Shown piece after piece: positions 60,705-64,000 of a stretch of DNA of 64,000 nucleotides. Both the position numbers and the translations under genes were made by a program. This DNA is from SB11 sp965249955 (GTDB taxonomy: Bacteria; Bacteroidota; Bacteroidia; UBA8524), in contig OZ252261.1 of NCBI GenBank assembly GCA_965249955.1, positions 930,001 to 994,000 on the forward strand, read 5' to 3'. Position 1 is the first letter of the stretch; each line of letters starts with the position of its first letter. The notes under the pieces were generated by a model. It saw only the letters and a program-made list of their open reading frames with translations, was not told the origin of the DNA and made no database searches.

Positions 60705-61836
60705 TGGCGTTTGTTTTAAGTTGATGTATTTGTATTAAAATATATTTTTTTGGTTGATTATAAAAACTAACATTATTATTCTTTGGAAATAATAAACCAA
60801 GTTTTTCGCTCACATTGCGCACTCCGTAGCCTGTTGTCATTTGTTGGGGAAACTGTGGGCCATTATCAGCCACAAATATTTCTAAACTATTTTCTTGTTT
60901 TGATACACTTATTTCTAAAATACCCTTTTCTACTTTTGACGTGCCGTGTTTTATTGCATTCTCAACCAAAGGCTGTATTAGAAAACGCGGAATAAGGTAG
61001 TTTTCGCAATCGGCATCAATAGTAATGGTGTATTGCAATTGCTCTTCAAACCTTGTTTTTTCTATCTCCAAATAGGTTTTTACCATTGTTATCTCTTCGG
61101 CAACGGTAGTGTATGACTTGCCTTGTGTGTTAAGGCTATACCTAAATAAATCAGACAGCGAAAGCACCATTTTTTCGGCCTTGTCGGGTTCATCGTGTAT
61201 CAGGCCTGCAATAGAATTTAAAGCATTGTATAAAAAATGAGGATTTATTTTTGCCTGCAATGTTTCCAATTCTGCTTGGGCAAGCATTTGTTCGGCTTGT
61301 TGTATGTGTATTTCTTTTTCTTTTAACTCAAGCATAAGCTCGTAGCGTTTAGCCTGCTTTATAAATAAAGGAATGGCTATAAATATTGAAAAAACTGAAT
61401 AACTAATAAAATTGGTCGTTATAGGGTCTATTGTATATTTCCCTAGCGATATTACATCATCATCAACAATACCATAGGCTGCGTATACGGTTTCAGTTAA
61501 GGCAGTACCAATAAGCACGCCAACCACAGTACCCAACACTTTGTAAAATATTATTTTGTTTGATTTTACCCTTTTTTGTTCTGCCTTTTTTTGAACAAAG
61601 TAAGTAACATTTATAGCACACACGGGTATAACCAACAACTCTAACTGAAATAACATTGAGTGAAGGGTAAGCTCATCAAAACTTATAGTAGTTCCTTCAT
61701 CAACTACAGCTACCAGCACCCACAAAGCAATAAACAATACTTGCACTAATAGCAACAAGGGTAAATGCCGCAGGTTTTCATACAGCCATTGGTTGTTTAC
61801 CCTTTTGCTTAAATACTTTTCGTAGGCGGTTATCAT
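60694..61836 (-). CDS. LytS/YehU-type sensor histidine kinase
   Basis: 380 residues. Four or so membrane helices lie in the first 165 residues, followed by a coiled linker. The His_kinase domain has LQAKINPHFLYNALNSI (His200) and the HATPase has PRFLIQPLVENAIKHG and VADNGPQFP. This family works with LytTR regulators; its partner is the next gene, which it overlaps. The input may be sensed at the membrane, as no extracytosolic domain is large enough. Start ATG at 61,836, since the frame above it only adds a TTG. Confidence 0.93.
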   Translation of the reverse strand: MITAYEKYLSKRVNNQWLYENLRHLPLLLLVQVLFIALWVLVAVVDEGTTISFDELTLHSMLFQLELLVIPVCAINVTYFVQKKAEQKRVKSNKIIFYKVLGTVVGVLIGTALTETVYAAYGIVDDDVISLGKYTIDPITTNFISYSVFSIFIAIPLFIKQAKRYELMLELKEKEIHIQQAEQMLAQAELETLQAKINPHFLYNALNSIAGLIHDEPDKAEKMVLSLSDLFRYSLNTQGKSYTTVAEEITMVKTYLEIEKTRFEEQLQYTITIDADCENYLIPRFLIQPLVENAIKHGTSKVEKGILEISVSKQENSLEIFVADNGPQFPQQMTTGYGVRNVSEKLGLLFPKNNNVSFYNQPKKYILIQIHQLKTNANEV

Positions 61837-61859
61837 AAAAAGTGAATGCACCAAGTTAG

Positions 61860-63227
61860 TTAATACAAAACAATTCGTTGGCGGGTGGCTGCATTTGCAT
61901 TAGTTACCTCAACAACAAACATACCCGTACCTATATCGGCTTTGTATACCTTCATACTATTTTTAAAGTTCTGAAACTGCTGTACCAACTGCCCGTTAAT
62001 GTTATATATTTTTACTGTATTGTTTACTGCATTATCAATACTAATGGTTACAAAATCGTTAGCAGGATTTGGGTACACGGTAAACTGTGGCTTAACTATT
62101 TCTTGGGTTGATAAAGGAGGCAAGGTGTTTTCTAACACTTCCTCAATTGCACGTTTTATGGTAAGTGCCTCGGTATAGGTATTTTGCTCGTTACACACCA
62201 CCACCACACTGTATTTTGATGCCACACTATATTCCATCTCGCTGTTTTGCAACGTCGCGCCACCATGTCCCCAAAATTGTTTACCCATAAAAGTGGTAAA
62301 AAACATACTTAATCCCATTGGGTAGGTAGTAGTCCCTATTTTTAGCTTAGTAGTCATTTTAGCCATTGATGCAGGCGAAAGCACCTCGCCGCCATACAGT
62401 TTGTGCGCCCAAGTAGCCAAATCTTCAGCAGTAGCTACAATACCACCTGCTGCCCATGCCGCTGTGAGAAAAGAGGTAAACGTAGAATCGAAGTACACAC
62501 CGTTACTAAGCCAAGTTTCAGCCCTTTGCTCGGTAAAATTATCGTAACCCTGTAAATAAATATGGTTTAATCCGTGTTTATTCAATAGTTTTTCGCGCAT
62601 TACTACGTGGTAGGGTTTGCCTTCAATACTTTCAATAATTTTTCCTAATAAAACAAAACCTGTATTGCAGTACGCAAAAGTTTGCCCGGGTTCGGCCAGC
62701 TTATTGCCCACATAATCAGCCAATACATCGTCAATATCCCATTTCACTGTAGGGTCAGAAGTGTTTATATCGTTAAAAAAATCAGGATGATTGGTATAGT
62801 TATACAAACCGCTGGTATGCGTTAGCAATTGTTTTATGGTAATACCGTTGGTTACGTTTTTTGAGGGCGAAATGTATTTATAAATAGTATCGTCAATAGA
62901 TAATTTGCCTTCTTCCTCAAGCAATAAAATAAGGGCAGCAGTAAAAGTTTTGGTATTACTTCCCATTTCAAACAACATACTAGGGTCTAGCGGCTGATTG
63001 CCTGCATAGCCTTCGGTTTGTTTCCATGCACTGCCATCAGAAAATACTACCGCAGCCGATACTCCTTTTAAATCAAACTGTTGCGCTTTGCTTGCCAATA
63101 CTTTGTTTAGCGTATCGGTAAACATATTATTTAGCTGTGCTTTGGCTTCACTGCCCAGCAATAGTGCCACTACTAAAGCAGCTATATAAAGCGGTTTAAA
63201 GGGTGTTGTAAAATTTTTTGAGTCCAT
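61860..63227 (-). CDS. Serine hydrolase (beta-lactamase/DD-peptidase fold) with T9SS sorting domain
   Basis: 455 residues with a signal peptide (about 31 residues, ending AKAQ). The class C beta-lactamase-like fold carries the S-x-x-K nucleophile (Ser90 and Lys93 in MGSNTKT), Tyr in FAYCNTGF and HGG near WGHGGATLQNS. A T9SS type A tail covers about 380-455 (TVYPNPANDFVTISID, GMFVVEV). It is secreted through the outer membrane and could cut peptides, esters or cell-wall fragments; the substrate is not known. The ATG at 63,227 is preferred because it starts the signal peptide; TAGTTTTG upstream fits a -7 element. Confidence 0.9.
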   Translation of the reverse strand: MDSKNFTTPFKPLYIAALVVALLLGSEAKAQLNNMFTDTLNKVLASKAQQFDLKGVSAAVVFSDGSAWKQTEGYAGNQPLDPSMLFEMGSNTKTFTAALILLLEEEGKLSIDDTIYKYISPSKNVTNGITIKQLLTHTSGLYNYTNHPDFFNDINTSDPTVKWDIDDVLADYVGNKLAEPGQTFAYCNTGFVLLGKIIESIEGKPYHVVMREKLLNKHGLNHIYLQGYDNFTEQRAETWLSNGVYFDSTFTSFLTAAWAAGGIVATAEDLATWAHKLYGGEVLSPASMAKMTTKLKIGTTTYPMGLSMFFTTFMGKQFWGHGGATLQNSEMEYSVASKYSVVVVCNEQNTYTEALTIKRAIEEVLENTLPPLSTQEIVKPQFTVYPNPANDFVTISIDNAVNNTVKIYNINGQLVQQFQNFKNSMKVYKADIGTGMFVVEVTNANAATRQRIVLY

Positions 63228-63248
63228 AATTTTTGCTATTTGTATACA

Positions 63249-63256
63249 CAAAACTA
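63249..63256 (-). promoter_or_regulatory. Possible -7 element of the serine hydrolase gene
   Basis: TAGTTTTG on the minus strand matches TANNTTTG, 22 bases before the ATG. No good -33 box was found. Confidence 0.35.
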
Positions 63257-63416
63257 TATATACCAAAGGGGCTATTAAAGTATTTTCAGACGAATGACCA
63301 AACTGGCTGACGAACCAAAAATTTTAGAGATGAATGCAAACTGCAATGTGTGCTAATTTTTAAATATGCTAATCAGTTAATACATGGTGAGTTTATGCGA
63401 ACCAGTAAGATGGGCA

Positions 63417-63499
63417 GTCATCCCGAACTTGTTTGGGGATCTCAATCTGTATAAACGGGGGTTATTGGCGATGAGATGCTGAAATAAGTTCAGCATGAC
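63417..63499. repeat. Palindromic repeat, family 1
   Basis: GTCATCCCGAACTTG ... GAGATGCTGAAATAAGTTC..GCATGAC, 83 bases, alone in this part of the window. It lies between two small minus-strand genes. Confidence 0.8.
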
Positions 63500-63548
63500 G
63501 GGGCAGGGATGGTACGGCTGCTCCCTTGCACATATTGTAAGAAACTGA

Positions 63549-63854
63549 TTAATTCTTTCTAAACAGCCTTCCAAATATTCTAAAAACAAGTGATAAAATA
63601 AATGCCCAAATAAGAGGCGTTACAAAAAACATAAATCCATCAAACCAACCAGCTTCTTTACTATCATAACCATATTTTTCATAAATTGGGTCATTCCATC
63701 CTTCAGCGATATACAACAAAAATATGAACTGAAATATAAAGCATATCCCCACAATGCTTAGTTTATGGTATTTATTCAAATTACTTTTTCTTGTTGCCAA
63801 ATAGGTAACAACAGCAATTAAAAACAACCAAATGAGAGGACCAATAAAATACAT
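63549..63854 (-). CDS. Small membrane protein of unknown function
   Basis: 101 residues with three hydrophobic helices (about 3-20, 33-50, 74-92), an aromatic loop between the second and third (AEGWNDPIYEKYGYDSKEAGWFDGF) and a basic end. No family recognised. It is transcribed leftwards, perhaps together with the gene that enters from the right edge. Confidence 0.6.
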   Translation of the reverse strand: MYFIGPLIWLFLIAVVTYLATRKSNLNKYHKLSIVGICFIFQFIFLLYIAEGWNDPIYEKYGYDSKEAGWFDGFMFFVTPLIWAFILSLVFRIFGRLFRKN

Positions 63855-63878
63855 ATTTAAAAACTAATTGTCCGCCAG

Positions 63879-64000
63879 TCAATTACCCATTTTCTTATAC
63901 ACATAAGAAACACTTCTTCTATCAATCAAATTAAAGACTATTGAATCTTTAAAAACAGAGCCTTTCCAATAAGACATTCCTACCATCGCATCATAATACA
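63879..64000 (-). CDS. Partial gene, C-terminal end only (right edge)
   Basis: An open minus-strand frame enters from the right and ends with TGA at 63,879-63,881. The last 39 or so residues read YYDAMVGMSYWKGSVFKDS, then VFNLIDRRSVSYVYKKMGN. Too short for a family call; possibly in one operon with the small membrane protein. Confidence 0.5.
   Translation of the reverse strand, partial: YYDAMVGMSYWKGSVFKDSIVFNLIDRRSVSYVYKKMGN

Larger units (their letters stand above)
63228..63548. other. 321-base gap with one palindromic repeat
   Basis: No gene. It holds the serine hydrolase promoter region and the family-1 repeat. Frames crossing the repeat are artefacts of its palindrome. Confidence 0.5.

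Noticed and set aside
63377..63589. Minus-strand frame of 70 codons
   Set aside because: It consists mainly of a family-1 repeat (MLNLFQHLIANN type translation), not a gene.

Overview
The window looks like chromosomal DNA of an AT-rich member of the Bacteroidota (class Bacteroidia; a Chitinophagales-like lineage is my guess, not proven). The signs are type IX secretion (T9SS) sorting tails on secreted proteins, a PID-CTERM tail, lipoproteins with CKKD-type lipoboxes, a cobalamin riboswitch ahead of a TonB receptor and a BtuG-like lipoprotein, and several promoters of the Bacteroidota type (TTTG, about 17-20 bases, TANNTTTG). No rRNA, tRNA or CRISPR array was seen.

Region 1 (1-38.3 kb) is mostly ordered chromosome. 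It holds a partial LruC-like lipoprotein, an MFS permease, an HPt protein, a FIST sensor co-transcribed with a histidine kinase carrying eight PAS domains, and two giant FG-GAP-repeat T9SS proteins that share a near-identical C-terminal half. These are followed by an AraC-type regulator with a degenerate receiver, purN, rlmN, a CheY plus hybrid kinase pair, a CheY overlapping a pseudo-receiver/sugar-transferase fusion, a YciO-type protein, two PKD-domain secreted proteins, an MCE/MlaD protein, a tiny PID-CTERM protein, an SDR epimerase and the vitamin B12 uptake operon.

Region 2 (38.3-54.5 kb) is accessory. It opens with decayed toxin/immunity genes (SMI1/KNR4, an interrupted frame, repeated MQTETN-starting frames), then DUF4197 twins and small secreted proteins. 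Next come two RHS fragments in swapped order, then a prophage remnant read leftwards: small early genes, DUF1376-like, DnaC-like loader, sigma-like protein, glycosyltransferase, small membrane protein, terminase small and large subunits. The remnant stops at the terminase, with no portal, capsid, tail, integrase or lysis gene. A putative abortive-infection gene sits inside it on the opposite strand. Many junctions in this region are filled with short palindromic repeats of at least three families, which are almost absent elsewhere.

Region 3 (54.5-64 kb) returns to chromosome-like genes: a lipoprotein behind an array of CTTATTTAAG-like palindromes, a 2-oxoacid dehydrogenase E2, an ECF sigma factor with a small membrane protein, two tandem membrane paralogues, a lipoprotein cyclophilin, a LytS/LytTR two-component pair and a T9SS-exported serine hydrolase. 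The left and right edges cut genes.

The most interesting points are the pseudo-receiver sugar transferase coupled to a CheY, the mosaic FG-GAP paralogues, the permuted RHS fragments, the truncated prophage with an embedded putAbiC gene and coupled glycosyltransferase, the palindromic repeat families that mark the accessory region, and the PID-CTERM micro-protein whose promoter nearly touches its start codon.
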